Assembly: GCF_003012795.1 (NCBI RefSeq)
Contig: NZ_PXYH01000001.1
Span: 248,001 to 312,000 of the forward strand
Direction of reading: 5' to 3'
Length of the DNA stretch: 64,000 bases
Source of the DNA: Zobellella taiwanensis
GTDB taxonomy: Bacteria > Pseudomonadota > Gammaproteobacteria > Enterobacterales > Aeromonadaceae
Shown: positions 21,634-33,090 of the stretch, in pieces
How the letters are laid out: the number at the start of each line of letters is the position of its first letter
Numbering within the stretch: position 1 is the stretch's first letter
The notes under the pieces: generated by a model
What the model was told of the DNA's origin: nothing
What the model saw: the letters and a program-made list of their open reading frames with translations, nothing else
Database searches by the model: none
Translations under genes and position numbers: made by a program

Positions 21634-23751
21634 TTACTTCAGCTTCCACAGGGTCATTTCCGCCAGGCTATGCTGGAACTTGCGACGGGTTTCACGGATC
21701 ACGAAGGGAATGTCTTCCTGGCCCACCAGCTCGAAACGCCCGCCCAGTAACGCCTTAAGACCGTCCAGGGTGGTGAAGTTCTCGCCGTTGACCTTGATGC
21801 CTCCCAGCCACTTGGCCTTGGGGGTGTAGTCCTCCAGCCAGGTGTAAGGCGAGGTCAGCACCAGGCAGCCACCGGGGTTGAGCCGCTCATGCACCTGGCC
21901 GAGGAACAGGCTGGGATCGTAGAGCCGGTCAATCAGGTTGCCGCAGAAGATCAGATCGTAGCCGCCGAAACGGGCTTTCAGGTTGCAGGCATCGCCCTGC
22001 ACGAACTCCACCTTGTGGGCCACCTCGGCGTAGCCCAGGGCGTGCAGGCTGGTCTCTTTAAATTCCACCAGTTCGCCCTCGGTGGGAATGGCGAAGCGGG
22101 TCTGGCCGCTTTCCTTCAACTGGAAGCCGTGCTGGATAAAGCGGGCGGAAAAGTCGATGCCATCCACCGCCCCGAAGTGCAGCGCCAGCTCGAAGCTGGC
22201 CCGGCCCACCGAGCAGCCCAGATCCAGCGCCCTGCCCTTGTCGAGCCCGGGCAGACGCGCCAGCAGGGTGCGCACACAGGCCACCGGGTAGTTGGCCACG
22301 CCGAAATATTCGGATCCGTAGTGGAACTCCAGGTACTGGGTCACCAAATCGTCGGTTTCATAGCTATTCACGGGTTCCACAGGCACCTCTGCATGGTCTG
22401 ATTCAATGTAACGGAAGCCTGCATGCTGGAAAAAATGCCGGCGAAAGGCATAGCGGGAATAACGGGTGGCCTCGTTGCCGGTCGAAATCCAGGAGCCGCC
22501 CTTGATCAGGTTGTGGCGGTTATCGAAGGTGGGGGTGGAAAAGTCGTCGTAGAGCGGATGCACCTCGAAGCCGGGGAAGCCGTCGATGGGGGTTTCGGTC
22601 CACTGCCAGACGTTGCCGACAAGATCGTGGATGCCGTCCACCTCGAAACGGTCCACCGGGCAGGACGAGGCATAATGCTCCAGGTTGATGTTGCCCGGCG
22701 CCCGCGCCCAGTCCGGCTGATCCTGACTCAGCCGGCTGCGCAACAGGGTCCACTCGGCCTCGGTAGGCAGCCGCACATGGGTGCCGGTTTGGGCCGCCTT
22801 CCAGTTGCAGAAGGCCTTGGCTTCCAGGTAGTTGACCTCCACCGGCCAGTTCAGCGGCAAAGGCACTTCCTGCAGCAGGTTGCGCTGGTAGTACTCGCCC
22901 TGGCGCTCGAGCCAGAAGCGGGGCATGGTGGCCCGGCTGAAGGCGAGCCACCGGCGGCCCTCCTCGGTCCAGTATTCGGGGCTTTGGTAGCCGCCGTCCT
23001 GCACAAAGCGCAGATATTCGTCGTTGGATACCAGGTAGCGGGACACCCGGAACGGCTGCACCGTCACCGTCTTGCTGCCGTACTCGTTGTCCCAGCCGTA
23101 GCTGGCGGCCGTGGCCGGCTTGCCCAGGGTGAGGGTGTCGCCGGCCACCGCCAGCAGGACGTTTTCCGGCGCCGGGCCCGCTTCGGCGCAGGCCGCAGAC
23201 CAGACCGGATGGGGCCGCAGCCAGTCGAGGGGCAGCATGCGCAAGATCACCGAGGAGGTTTCCAGGTGGATACGCTCGTGCTCTATGCCCATCAGCACTA
23301 TCCAGGCCGGGGAGTCGGGGGTGATCGGCAGGCTGAGCGGCATCTCGCCGATAAAGGCATCCACCTGCTCCCGCACCCGCCGGCGGTAATCCCGGGTGTG
23401 CGCCACCGAGGGCCAGTCGTAGTGGGCGTCGTTCAGATCGTCCCAGGACATCTCGTCCACGCCGATGGCGAACATCGACTCCAGCCGCTCGTCCACCCGC
23501 CGGTCCAGGTACTTGCCCAGCACCAGTTTGTTGATAAAAAACACCGCCGTATGGCCGAAATAGAAGATAAGCGGATGGCGCAGCGGCTCCGGCCGCAGGT
23601 AATAGGCTTCGTCGCCGGCGATGCAGTCGAACAGGGACTCGTAAAGGTTGAAGGTCTGGTGAAAGTAGGCCCGGATTTCTTCCCGTTTGTGCTCTACCGA
23701 GTCCCCGGTGAGCAAGAGGGTTCTGGTGACTACCTCTGCAAGTTGTTCCAT
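21634..23751 (-). CDS. ovoA: Ovothiol biosynthesis enzyme OvoA
   Basis: A 705-residue three-part enzyme. The N-terminal DinB-like domain supplies iron ligands (candidate His67 in FGHTAVFF, His158 and His162 in EHERIHLE). The central FGE-sulfatase fold contains VGNVWQWTETP and KGGSWISTGNEATRYSRYA. The C-terminal SAM methyltransferase contains ALDLGCSVGRASFEL. It joins cysteine to histidine C5 as a sulfoxide and the last domain N-methylates the imidazole, giving ovothiol A, a redox-active thiol. Start 23751 has AGGAAG 6 bases upstream. It is a single gene between two mal systems; no separate lyase gene (OvoB) is adjacent. Confidence 0.93.
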   Translation of the reverse strand: MEQLAEVVTRTLLLTGDSVEHKREEIRAYFHQTFNLYESLFDCIAGDEAYYLRPEPLRHPLIFYFGHTAVFFINKLVLGKYLDRRVDERLESMFAIGVDEMSWDDLNDAHYDWPSVAHTRDYRRRVREQVDAFIGEMPLSLPITPDSPAWIVLMGIEHERIHLETSSVILRMLPLDWLRPHPVWSAACAEAGPAPENVLLAVAGDTLTLGKPATAASYGWDNEYGSKTVTVQPFRVSRYLVSNDEYLRFVQDGGYQSPEYWTEEGRRWLAFSRATMPRFWLERQGEYYQRNLLQEVPLPLNWPVEVNYLEAKAFCNWKAAQTGTHVRLPTEAEWTLLRSRLSQDQPDWARAPGNINLEHYASSCPVDRFEVDGIHDLVGNVWQWTETPIDGFPGFEVHPLYDDFSTPTFDNRHNLIKGGSWISTGNEATRYSRYAFRRHFFQHAGFRYIESDHAEVPVEPVNSYETDDLVTQYLEFHYGSEYFGVANYPVACVRTLLARLPGLDKGRALDLGCSVGRASFELALHFGAVDGIDFSARFIQHGFQLKESGQTRFAIPTEGELVEFKETSLHALGYAEVAHKVEFVQGDACNLKARFGGYDLIFCGNLIDRLYDPSLFLGQVHERLNPGGCLVLTSPYTWLEDYTPKAKWLGGIKVNGENFTTLDGLKALLGGRFELVGQEDIPFVIRETRRKFQHSLAEMTLWKLK

Positions 23752-23832
23752 GGAAAGCTTCCTGACTGCTTGTTTTTGCTTTAAGTTACCCCGTTGCCCG
23801 GACAATGAGAAGCAAAACCCCGACTGCCTGTC

Positions 23833-25785
23833 TCATTCCTCCCATTGGGTGAGGGGTGCCATGGGAGCTCCGTTGGGCTTGGCCGGCCCGCCACCGGACA
23901 CCGGTGGCTGAACCCAGAAGCGAAGGCTGTGCGCCGCCACCAGGTGAGATCCGCCTTCGTCCGACAGCTCGATATCCGGCCTGGCACTGTCCAGTGCCAG
24001 ACGCCAGGGGGTACGACCGGGCAGACGATGATACTCGGCCCGGTCACCGCGATTGAGTTGCCACAGCACCGAGCCCAGGCTGGGTTCGGAAATCAGCAGT
24101 TGCAGGCTGCGCAGCCCCGGCTCTCGCCGCTCCACTTCTTCCATGGCTTCACCGTCTGGACGCAGCCAGTGCATATCCGGATAGGAGGTCTGGGGAGCAT
24201 AACTCATGCGTTGCTGCAGCGGGATGATCCACTGCCGGCGCAAGGCGGCCAGCCGGGAGATGAAGGCGCGCTGCCGCCCCTTGGGATCCGCCCTCCAGTC
24301 GAGCCAGCCGACGACATTATCCTGATCGTAGGCATTGTCATTGCCATGCTGGCTGTGCGAGGCCAGATCCGCCCCCAGCAGATGCGGCACACCAAACGAC
24401 AGCAGCAGGCAGGCCAGCAGGTTGCGCTGCAGCCGGAGAGGATCGACATCGTCCCTGTCGGCCCGGACCTGGTCTTCCTGTCCACCGGGGCCCTCCCCAC
24501 CCCGGCCTCGCCCATCATAACCAACCAGATCCACCAGGGTGAGACCGTCATGGCTGCAGATGTAGTTCACGGGCAGGTGTGCCGGCCAGCGTTGCTCGCT
24601 GAACCGATCGCGCGACCCCGTCAGACAGCTGGCAAGCTCCGCCGGCGCGGTGTCATCCCCGCGCCAAAAGCCGACTATGCCGTCGCGGAAACGGTCGTTG
24701 CACTCGGCGAATTCGTCGGGAAACCGGCCCCGTTGGCGGCCATGGGGCCCCCTGTCCCAGGGCTCGGCGATCAGCTTGCAACGCTGCAGTACCGGATCCT
24801 GCGCCAGCGCACAGAAAAAGGGAGAGGATTTATTGAAGTGCTTCCCTTCCCGTCCCAGATTGGTGGCCTGCCCAACGCGAAAGCCGTCAACCCGATACTC
24901 CTCCACCCAGAACCGCAGGCAGTCCATCACCTGACGCAGGGCGGCGGGGTGGCGCAGATCCACGGTATTGCCACAGCCGCTGTAGTTGCCGAGCCGGCCA
25001 TCGGGATCTCGCAGGTAATAGTCGGGACAGAGGTGTTTCCAGTGCCATACAGGCCCCTCATCTCCTCCTTCGGCGGTATGATTCAGCACCAGATCCAGGA
25101 TCACCTCGATGCCGGCACGATGCAACTCACGCACCAGGGTCTTGAATTCCACCACCGGATCCAGCCGGGCGTAACGCCGACTGGGGGCGAAGGGCGCCAG
25201 AGGATTGTAGCCCCAGTAATTGGTCAGACCGAGCGGCGGCAGGTGGGGCTCGTCCCGCCATTCCGCCACCGGCATCAGTTGCACCACTGTGACACCGGCT
25301 TCCTTTAACTGTCTTATCACCTCGGGGTGATGCAGGCCGGCGTAGCGGCCCTGCTCCTCGATCGGCACCGCCGGATGACGACGCGTGAAACCCTTGACGT
25401 GCAGCTCCGCAATCACCGCCTCGTGCCAATCGTGCCGGGGCGGTACGACCCCCTGCCAGTCGAAGTCGGCGTCATAGGGATGGGCGAAAAAGGGCAATTC
25501 CGACAGTAGGGTGGCATAGGGGTCGAGCAGGTAGCGGGGCCGGCTGCCGCGCCCGCTCTGGTAACTGTATCGCCAGTACCGATCCACTCCGGACACGAAC
25601 AGATGGCGAACGCCCTTGTGACAGCCGGTCAGCGGCAGGCAGAAACGCTGCTTCCCCGGGCTTTCCAGCAGTAGCAGCAGACTGGGATCCTCCGGGGCGT
25701 AAATGGCAAAATTCACCCCCTCCTCGCTGCAGCGGGCACCGAGGGGAAAGGACAAACCTTGGTGGCAGGACAGTAACGGGGGCAT
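23833..25785 (-). CDS. GlgX-like glycogen debranching protein with missing nucleophile
   Basis: A 650-residue GlgX/isoamylase-like GH13 protein. An N-terminal CBM48-type domain (SFPLGARCSEEGVNFAIYAP) precedes the barrel. Region I DLVLNHTAEG (Asp231), the acid/base AEPWD (Glu341) and SHD (Asp413) are intact. The catalytic nucleophile, normally Asp in VDGFRFD, reads VDGFRVG, giving Gly305. Codons at this site are GTT GGG, so more than one base differs from an Asp codon. Hydrolysis by the normal mechanism is therefore unlikely. No signal peptide is seen. AAGGAGA precedes ATG 25785. It is the last gene after malE2-malF2-malG2, with a hairpin in between. Confidence 0.8.
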   Translation of the reverse strand: MPPLLSCHQGLSFPLGARCSEEGVNFAIYAPEDPSLLLLLESPGKQRFCLPLTGCHKGVRHLFVSGVDRYWRYSYQSGRGSRPRYLLDPYATLLSELPFFAHPYDADFDWQGVVPPRHDWHEAVIAELHVKGFTRRHPAVPIEEQGRYAGLHHPEVIRQLKEAGVTVVQLMPVAEWRDEPHLPPLGLTNYWGYNPLAPFAPSRRYARLDPVVEFKTLVRELHRAGIEVILDLVLNHTAEGGDEGPVWHWKHLCPDYYLRDPDGRLGNYSGCGNTVDLRHPAALRQVMDCLRFWVEEYRVDGFRVGQATNLGREGKHFNKSSPFFCALAQDPVLQRCKLIAEPWDRGPHGRQRGRFPDEFAECNDRFRDGIVGFWRGDDTAPAELASCLTGSRDRFSEQRWPAHLPVNYICSHDGLTLVDLVGYDGRGRGGEGPGGQEDQVRADRDDVDPLRLQRNLLACLLLSFGVPHLLGADLASHSQHGNDNAYDQDNVVGWLDWRADPKGRQRAFISRLAALRRQWIIPLQQRMSYAPQTSYPDMHWLRPDGEAMEEVERREPGLRSLQLLISEPSLGSVLWQLNRGDRAEYHRLPGRTPWRLALDSARPDIELSDEGGSHLVAAHSLRFWVQPPVSGGGPAKPNGAPMAPLTQWEE

Positions 25786-25878
25786 AGGCTCTCCTTGGCC
25801 TGGAAACACGACAATCAGCGTGCCTGGCGCAGCCACAAGGAAAGGATGTTGGCTGCAGAAGGGTGACGCTGCATAAAA

Positions 25879-25906
25879 TGCCCCGCTGCCGGACGGCAGC
25901 GGGGCA
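25879..25906 (-). terminator. Hairpin between malG2 and the glgX-like gene
   Basis: A perfect 12-bp stem with a four-base loop, followed on the minus strand by TTTTAT. It probably reduces read-through from malEFG2 into the glgX-like gene. Confidence 0.65.
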
Positions 25907-25939
25907 GCGACGGGGATCGCCTGGATGACGCCGAGGCGG

Positions 25940-26830
25940 CTAGCCCTTGACCCCGCCGTCGGACAGCCCGGACACCAGGTAACGCTGGGCCAGCAGGAAC
26001 ATCAGGGTGATCGGCAGCCCCGACAGTATGGCGGCGGCGGCGAAGTCGCCCCACAGGTACTTGTGATCCACCAGGTACTGGCGCGCACCCACCGCCAGGG
26101 TCATCTGCTCGGTCTTGCGCAGCAGTACCGAGGCCAGGGGGTAATCGGTGACGGTGCCGATAAAGGCCAGCACGAACACCACCGCCAGTATGGGCACCGC
26201 CAGCGGCAGGAACACATGGCGGAAGGTCTGCCAGGGGGTGGCACCGTCGATCTGGGTGGCCTTGTCCAGGGCCGGATCGATGGCGTCGAAGTAGCCCTTG
26301 ATGATCCAGATGTTCATGGTCACCCCGCTCAGATAGCAGAGGATCAGCGACCAGTGGCTGTCGATACCGAGGATGGGCGTCACCTTGCCCAGGGCGTCGA
26401 AGATGGCGTAGAGCGCCACCACCGCCAGGGCGCTGGGAAACATCTGGATCAGCAGCAACGAGTCCAGCAGGCCGCCCTTGCCGCGGAACTTCATCCGCGA
26501 GAAGGAATAGGCGGCGATGGTGGACACCGCCAGCACCCCCAGGGAGGCGATGGTGCCGACCTTGACCGAGTTCCACAGCCACAGCAGCACCGGAAAGGGC
26601 GGCGTCACCAGGGTGCCGTCGGCCCGCTGGTAATCCAGCCCCAGGGCCAGCGCCCAGTGTTCCAGGGTGGGCTGTTCGGGAAAGATGCTGCCGGTGGCGA
26701 AATTGCCCTCCCGGAAGGAGATGGACAGTATCATCACGAACGGAAACAGGATCAGCAGCAGGAAAATCCACAGGAAGCCGTGGGCCAGGATTTTACGAAG
26801 CAGCAGGTTACGCGGATATTCGACGATCAT
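25940..26830 (-). CDS. malG: Maltose-type ABC permease MalG (system 2)
   Basis: A 296-residue paralogue of malG1 with the same architecture. The EAA loop region is ALDKATQIDGATPWQTFRHV near residue 190 and the C-terminus is LSDGGVKG. The start at 26830 is separated from the malF2 stop by a single base, indicating tight coupling. It forms the transmembrane pair with MalF2. Substrate is inferred as maltodextrins from sequence similarity and the neighbouring glucosidase and amylase genes. Confidence 0.93.
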   Translation of the reverse strand: MIVEYPRNLLLRKILAHGFLWIFLLLILFPFVMILSISFREGNFATGSIFPEQPTLEHWALALGLDYQRADGTLVTPPFPVLLWLWNSVKVGTIASLGVLAVSTIAAYSFSRMKFRGKGGLLDSLLLIQMFPSALAVVALYAIFDALGKVTPILGIDSHWSLILCYLSGVTMNIWIIKGYFDAIDPALDKATQIDGATPWQTFRHVFLPLAVPILAVVFVLAFIGTVTDYPLASVLLRKTEQMTLAVGARQYLVDHKYLWGDFAAAAILSGLPITLMFLLAQRYLVSGLSDGGVKG

Positions 26831-26831
26831 G

Positions 26832-28406
26832 TTATTTCCCCTTGGCGGCCACGGCACGGCGCAGTGCCACGAAGTTGGCATAGGCCATGGCCCCGACGAT
26901 GAAGAAGATCAGGGTGGCGATGGCGCCGGCCAGGCCGAAGTTCTGGCCCGAGTCCATAAAGCTGATGCGATAGGTGAAGGACGCCAGCAGGTCGGTGGAG
27001 CCGGCCGGGATCAGGGTGCCCGGAATGTCCGGCAGGCCCCGGGTGAGCAGCAGGATCAGCACCAGGTTGTTGAAGTTGAAGGCGAAGGCCGAGATCAGCA
27101 TGGGCGCGAAGGGCGGCAAAATCTGCGGCAGGGTGATGGAGAAGAAGCTGCGCACCGGGCTGGCTCCTTCCAGGGCCGCGGCCTTGGCGTGATCGCCGGG
27201 CACCGACTGCAGGTAACCCATGGCCAGCAGCATCATGTAGGGATAGCCCAGCCAGGTGTTGACGATAATGGTCATGGCGCGGGCCAGGGTCGGATTGGTG
27301 AACCACTCGGGCCGGATGCCGAACACCGCCTCCAGGATCATGTTGATTTCGCCGAAGTTCTGGTTGAACAGGCCGCGGAACACCAGGATGGAAATAAAGC
27401 CCGGCACCGCATAGGGCAAAATCAGCAGGATGCGGTACAGGCCGCGAAAGCGCAGGTGCTCCCACTGCAGTATCACCGCCAGCAGCACCCCTACCCCGAA
27501 GGTGAACAGCACCGACAGCAGGGCGAAGGCGACCGTCCAGATAAAGATTTCCAGCATGGGGCCGCGGATGCCCTCGGAGAACAGGATGTGCTTGAAGTTG
27601 TCCAGGCCCACGTTGACCCGCCAGCCGGGGGCCACCTGGTTGCCCGCTTCGTCCCGGTAGAAGCCCACCGAGTGATCCGCCACCAGTATGCCGCCGTCGA
27701 GCCGGTTGCGCAGCCGGCCGTCCTCGAGTTCTTCGAACACGGGCTGGACATGGGCCATGGTGCGGATGCCGGAGGTGGTCAGGCTCTGGCCGTCGGGCAG
27801 CAACGCGGTGATGGCGCCCAGCTCACCGCGCAGGCGCACCATGTCGCGGGCCGGCAGGAAGGCTTCGGCCGGCGCCGCCAGTTCCCCGCTTGCCTGCATC
27901 GGCAGCTGCTGGGGCTGGCCATCGGCGACGAAGGGGTCGCTTATCAGATCGCCGTCGGCACCACGCAGCACCAGCCGGTAACCGCCCTCGACGGGCAACA
28001 GGAAGAAGGGGCGCTCGCTGCTCTTGTCCACCGTCACCTGGGACAGGTGAATGTCGTTGACCCGGTGGAAAGACAGAAGGTTGCTGGCGCTGTAGTTGGT
28101 GAAGCCGACGTAGCTGGTGTAGATCACCGGAAAGGCGATGAACAGCCCCACCGTCACCACCGCCGGAAACACGAAGCGGGCGGTGTAGAAACGCCGGTTG
28201 CCGTAGATCAGGGCAAAGCCCACCAGCACCGCCATCACCAATACCGCGAACAGCGGCTCGCCGGCCAGGTACAGGCTCCATACCGCGTACAGCAGTGCCA
28301 GTGACACCACCCCGAGCACACTCAATTTGACCATATTGGCCAGGGACAACCGCGACGGTTTCTCAACCCCCATCACCGGTTCCGCACAGACCGTCGGCGA
28401 ACTCAT
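26832..28406 (-). CDS. malF: Maltose-type ABC permease MalF (system 2)
   Basis: A 524-residue permease with eight likely spans and the large P2 periplasmic loop of enterobacterial MalF, so system 2 duplicates the full MalFGK2-E design. The EAA loop region is DHAKAAALEGASPVRSFF near residue 395, less canonical in its first residues than in MalF1. GGAGG lies 6 bases before ATG 28406. It is the middle gene of the malE2-malF2-malG2 operon. Confidence 0.93.
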   Translation of the reverse strand: MSSPTVCAEPVMGVEKPSRLSLANMVKLSVLGVVSLALLYAVWSLYLAGEPLFAVLVMAVLVGFALIYGNRRFYTARFVFPAVVTVGLFIAFPVIYTSYVGFTNYSASNLLSFHRVNDIHLSQVTVDKSSERPFFLLPVEGGYRLVLRGADGDLISDPFVADGQPQQLPMQASGELAAPAEAFLPARDMVRLRGELGAITALLPDGQSLTTSGIRTMAHVQPVFEELEDGRLRNRLDGGILVADHSVGFYRDEAGNQVAPGWRVNVGLDNFKHILFSEGIRGPMLEIFIWTVAFALLSVLFTFGVGVLLAVILQWEHLRFRGLYRILLILPYAVPGFISILVFRGLFNQNFGEINMILEAVFGIRPEWFTNPTLARAMTIIVNTWLGYPYMMLLAMGYLQSVPGDHAKAAALEGASPVRSFFSITLPQILPPFAPMLISAFAFNFNNLVLILLLTRGLPDIPGTLIPAGSTDLLASFTYRISFMDSGQNFGLAGAIATLIFFIVGAMAYANFVALRRAVAAKGK

Positions 28407-28474
28407 GCCAGCCTCCAAAAATACATTGTGATCGTTGCTACAGGCTGCCGGCACCCAAGGTGCCGGCATGGCCA

Positions 28475-29641
28475 TTATTTCGCCAGCATCCGGGTGGCGG
28501 CGTCATCCAGCGCCTTCTCCACCGTCTGCTGGCCGCCGGTGATGTTCTGCAGCGCCGGGTTCATCGCCGCCCAGAACTTGCCGGTTTCGGGAATGCCGGG
28601 CATGGGCACGCCCTGGGCCGCGATCTGCTGGGTGGCCGCCACGTTCGGATCCCGGGACAACACTTGTGAGTAGGCCTTGTGCGCCACCGCACCCAGGGCC
28701 ACCGCCTCGTTCAGCCCGGCCAGGCCGGCTTCGGTCAGCAGGTAGTTCTCGATGAATTCCACCGCCAGATCCTTGTTCGGGCTGGCGGCGTTGATGCCGG
28801 CGGAGATCACCCCGATAAAGGATCTGGGCGACTGGCCCTCTATGGTGGGCAGGGGCGCCACGCCGAAGTTGATGCCGGTGGCCTTGAGGTTGTCCCAGGC
28901 CCAGGGGCCGTTGATCATCATGGCCAGCTCCCCCTTGTTGAAGGCGGTGTCCATCACGTTGTAATCGGCCCCGACCGGCATCACTTTTTCGTCGATCAGC
29001 CGCTTGATCATCCTGGCGCCCTTGACCGCGCCCTCGTTGTTGACGCCCACGTCGCGCGCATCGTAGACCCCGCCTTCCTGCTTGAACACATAGCCGCCGT
29101 TGGCCATCAGCAGCGGCATGGAGAAGTAGGCATTGTTGTAGTCCCACATGATGGCCTTGACGCCGTCGGCCAGCTTGAGATCGAAAATCTGCTCGAAGGA
29201 GCTCGGCGGCTCGGGCAACAGATCCTTGTTGTAGATAAGGCCCACCGCCTCAATGGAGATGGGGTAACCCCAGATGCGGCCGTCGAGGGTCAGGGCGTCC
29301 CAGCTGAAGTCGAACATCCGCTCCCTGATCTCCTGGCTCGGCTCCACCGGCGTGAGCAGGCCGCCGGCGCCCCATTCGCCGAAGCGGTCGTGGGCCCAGA
29401 GGATGATATCCGGTCCCTGGCCGTTGGCGGCGGACTGCTGGAACTTGTCGGTCACCGGCTCGGGATGTTCCACCACCACCTCGATACCCAGCTCGTCGGT
29501 GAACTGCTGAGCCACCGCGACCACGCCCCTGTTGGTGCTGCCGCTCCAGATCACCAGCTTGTCCTGTTCAAAGGCCAGCGCCGAGCTGGACATCACCCCG
29601 GCAATCAGACCGGCCAGCAAATTGATCTTAAACTTCATCAT
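28475..29641 (-). CDS. malE: Maltose-type binding protein MalE (system 2)
   Basis: A 388-residue periplasmic binding protein. The signal peptide is about residues 1-23 (ending SSALA). Cleft segments parallel MalE1 (GPDIILWAHDRFGEW, INGPWAWDNLKATGINFGV), but the first strand reads LVIWSGSTNRG rather than [13 protein letters not shown], which may reflect different sugar preference. AGGAAGG precedes the tandem ATGs; the first (29641) has better spacing. It is divergent from malK2 across LacI-type operators. Confidence 0.93.
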   Translation of the reverse strand: MMKFKINLLAGLIAGVMSSSALAFEQDKLVIWSGSTNRGVVAVAQQFTDELGIEVVVEHPEPVTDKFQQSAANGQGPDIILWAHDRFGEWGAGGLLTPVEPSQEIRERMFDFSWDALTLDGRIWGYPISIEAVGLIYNKDLLPEPPSSFEQIFDLKLADGVKAIMWDYNNAYFSMPLLMANGGYVFKQEGGVYDARDVGVNNEGAVKGARMIKRLIDEKVMPVGADYNVMDTAFNKGELAMMINGPWAWDNLKATGINFGVAPLPTIEGQSPRSFIGVISAGINAASPNKDLAVEFIENYLLTEAGLAGLNEAVALGAVAHKAYSQVLSRDPNVAATQQIAAQGVPMPGIPETGKFWAAMNPALQNITGGQQTVEKALDDAATRMLAK

Positions 29642-29737
29642 GGTTGTACCTTCCTATCATGTTTTATCCAGACTCCTGCCTGGCGGACCGATGACAATGC
29701 GCGCCAGCCTCTGGGGGGAGAAACGGCGGACGATCGA

Positions 29738-29754
29738 ATTTAAAGCGCTTTCAA
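29738..29754. promoter_or_regulatory. LacI-type operator, malE2 side
   Basis: The core AAAGCGCTTT (29742-29751) sits in TTTAAAGCGCTTTCAA, a near-perfect palindrome of the LacI/GalR/MalR type, about 100 bp before malE2. The identical core recurs at three other promoters in this window. Confidence 0.75.
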
Positions 29755-29842
29755 CCATAGATGCAAGGCAGAACCATCAGCATGCCACCATAGTGTGATC
29801 TGACGCAATATTTCAAGAGAACAACAACCGGACCCTTAAAAA

Positions 29843-29858
29843 TGAAACATAAATCACA
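29843..29858. promoter_or_regulatory. Possible CRP box between malE2 and malK2
   Basis: TGAAA-CATAAA-TCACA matches CRP half-sites at 8 of 10 positions in the AT-rich centre of the divergent promoter region. The rest of this 459-bp gap (29642-30100) holds no gene. Confidence 0.4.
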
Positions 29859-30005
29859 CAAAAAGCCCAATATGCGTTATTAATTTTCAAAAAAGAAAAC
29901 TGAAAACAACAAAATTAAGGACTCATGCTCTCTCCCTCCCGAAAAAATGAGGCGCGCGTCACAAGTCATGGATCTGGCGGTTGCTTCCACGCCCGGTTAA
30001 GTTAA

Positions 30006-30022
30006 TTTCAAAGCGTTTTAAA
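30006..30022. promoter_or_regulatory. LacI-type operator, malK2 side
   Basis: TTTCAAAGCGTTTTAAA matches the operator core at 9 of 10 positions and lies about 80 bp before malK2. With the site at 29738-29754 it brackets the divergent promoters. Confidence 0.65.
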
Positions 30023-30100
30023 TTTTAAGGAAGCAAGGTGCCCTGGCGACAATTCCGCTGCCGGAGTCACGCGGCGGGCGTCCTCATAATGGAGCAACAG

Positions 30101-31234
30101 ATGGTGAACACAGCAACCCAACAGGAGCAGGCCCACAAGGTACTGTCGATCAATGCCCTGATTAAAAGTTATGGCGGAACCGACATCCTCAAGTCTGTCT
30201 CGGTGGACATGAGAGAAGGAGACTTCCTGGTGCTGGTCGGCCCTTCGGGCTGCGGCAAATCCACCCTGCTCAACTGCATTGCCGGACTGGAAGAGGTGAC
30301 CGGCGGCCAGATCCTGATCGACGGTCGCGACGTGACCCGGGTACCGCCCCGGGACAGGGACATCGCCATGGTGTTCCAGTCCTACGCTCTCTACCCCACC
30401 ATGACGGTGGCCGAGAACATCGCCTTCGGCATGAAGATCCGCAAGGTTCCGAAAGAAGAGCAGCAGCGCAAGACCCAGGAGGTGGCGCGCCTGCTGCAAA
30501 TCGATCACCTGCTCGACCGCAAGCCCTCGCAGCTCAGTGGCGGCCAGCGCCAGCGGGTGGCCATGGGCCGTGCCCTGGTGCGGGAGCCGGTGCTGTTCCT
30601 GTTCGACGAACCCCTGTCCAACCTGGACGCCAAGCTCAGGGTGGAAATGCGCGCCGAAATCCATCACCTGCACAAGCAGACCAATGCCTCCATCGTCTAT
30701 GTGACCCACGATCAAATCGAGGCCATGACCCTGGGCAGCAAGATAGTGGTGCTGCGCGACGGCCATATTCAGCAGGTGGGCAGCCCGCAGCAGATCTACG
30801 ACAAGCCGGCCAACATGTTCGTGGCCAACTTTATGGGCACCCCGCCGATGAACCTGTTCCCCGCCCGGGTCGAGCTCGGCGATGCCGGCGCCATCCTCAG
30901 CGTGGCCGGGCCGGATCAGGGCTTTACCCTGGTGGACAAGCAGGCCGGCGACCGGCTCCGCCCCTACCGGGGCAAGTCGGTGGTGGTGGGCCTGCGCCCC
31001 GAGGCGCTGCACCTGTACCGTGAAGGACAGCATGAACACGCCATCCGCCTGCCGGTGCGCAACGTCGAGTCGTCCGGGTCCGATACCTTCGTGCTGCTCC
31101 AGGCCGGAGAGCACAGGATCAGCGCCCGACTCGGCGGACGGACCCGGGTCACGGAAGGCGAACCGCTGGCGCTGGCCGCCGACATGGACCACGTCTGCTA
31201 TTTCGATCCCGACACCGAACTACTGATCAAGTAA
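30101..31234 (+). CDS. malK: Maltodextrin ABC importer ATPase MalK (system 2)
   Basis: A 377-residue MalK-type ATPase with all motifs intact: Walker [11 protein letters not shown]-loop FQSYALYPT, signature [13 protein letters not shown], Walker B LFLFDEP and H-loop VTHDQIEAM, plus the C-terminal regulatory domain. GGAG lies 6 bases before ATG 30101; an in-frame ATG at 30089 is an alternative. It leads an operon with the alpha-glucosidase gene 21 bp downstream. It is more divergent from MalK1 than MalK3 is, judging by motif context. Confidence 0.93.
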   Translation: MVNTATQQEQAHKVLSINALIKSYGGTDILKSVSVDMREGDFLVLVGPSGCGKSTLLNCIAGLEEVTGGQILIDGRDVTRVPPRDRDIAMVFQSYALYPTMTVAENIAFGMKIRKVPKEEQQRKTQEVARLLQIDHLLDRKPSQLSGGQRQRVAMGRALVREPVLFLFDEPLSNLDAKLRVEMRAEIHHLHKQTNASIVYVTHDQIEAMTLGSKIVVLRDGHIQQVGSPQQIYDKPANMFVANFMGTPPMNLFPARVELGDAGAILSVAGPDQGFTLVDKQAGDRLRPYRGKSVVVGLRPEALHLYREGQHEHAIRLPVRNVESSGSDTFVLLQAGEHRISARLGGRTRVTEGEPLALAADMDHVCYFDPDTELLIK

Positions 31235-31255
31235 CCTGAATCAACGAGGATTATT

Positions 31256-32947
<1,692 letters not shown>

Positions 32948-32966
32948 TATCCCTCCCCTTAATACT

Positions 32967-32990
32967 GCCGGCATGGGGCCCCATGCCGGC
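32967..32990 (+). terminator. Hairpin after alpha-glucosidase (a)
   Basis: A perfect 24-bp palindrome (12-bp arms) 19 bp after the stop codon. No clear T-run follows, so termination is likely but not certain. Confidence 0.5.
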
Positions 32991-33090
32991 CTCCCTCCCG
33001 ATATTGCCGCCGCTATGCCTGTTCGGCCAAACCGCCGTCCGATAAGGATCCAATTTATTCGACCAAGCCCCGGCGCCGTTGGCGAAATGG

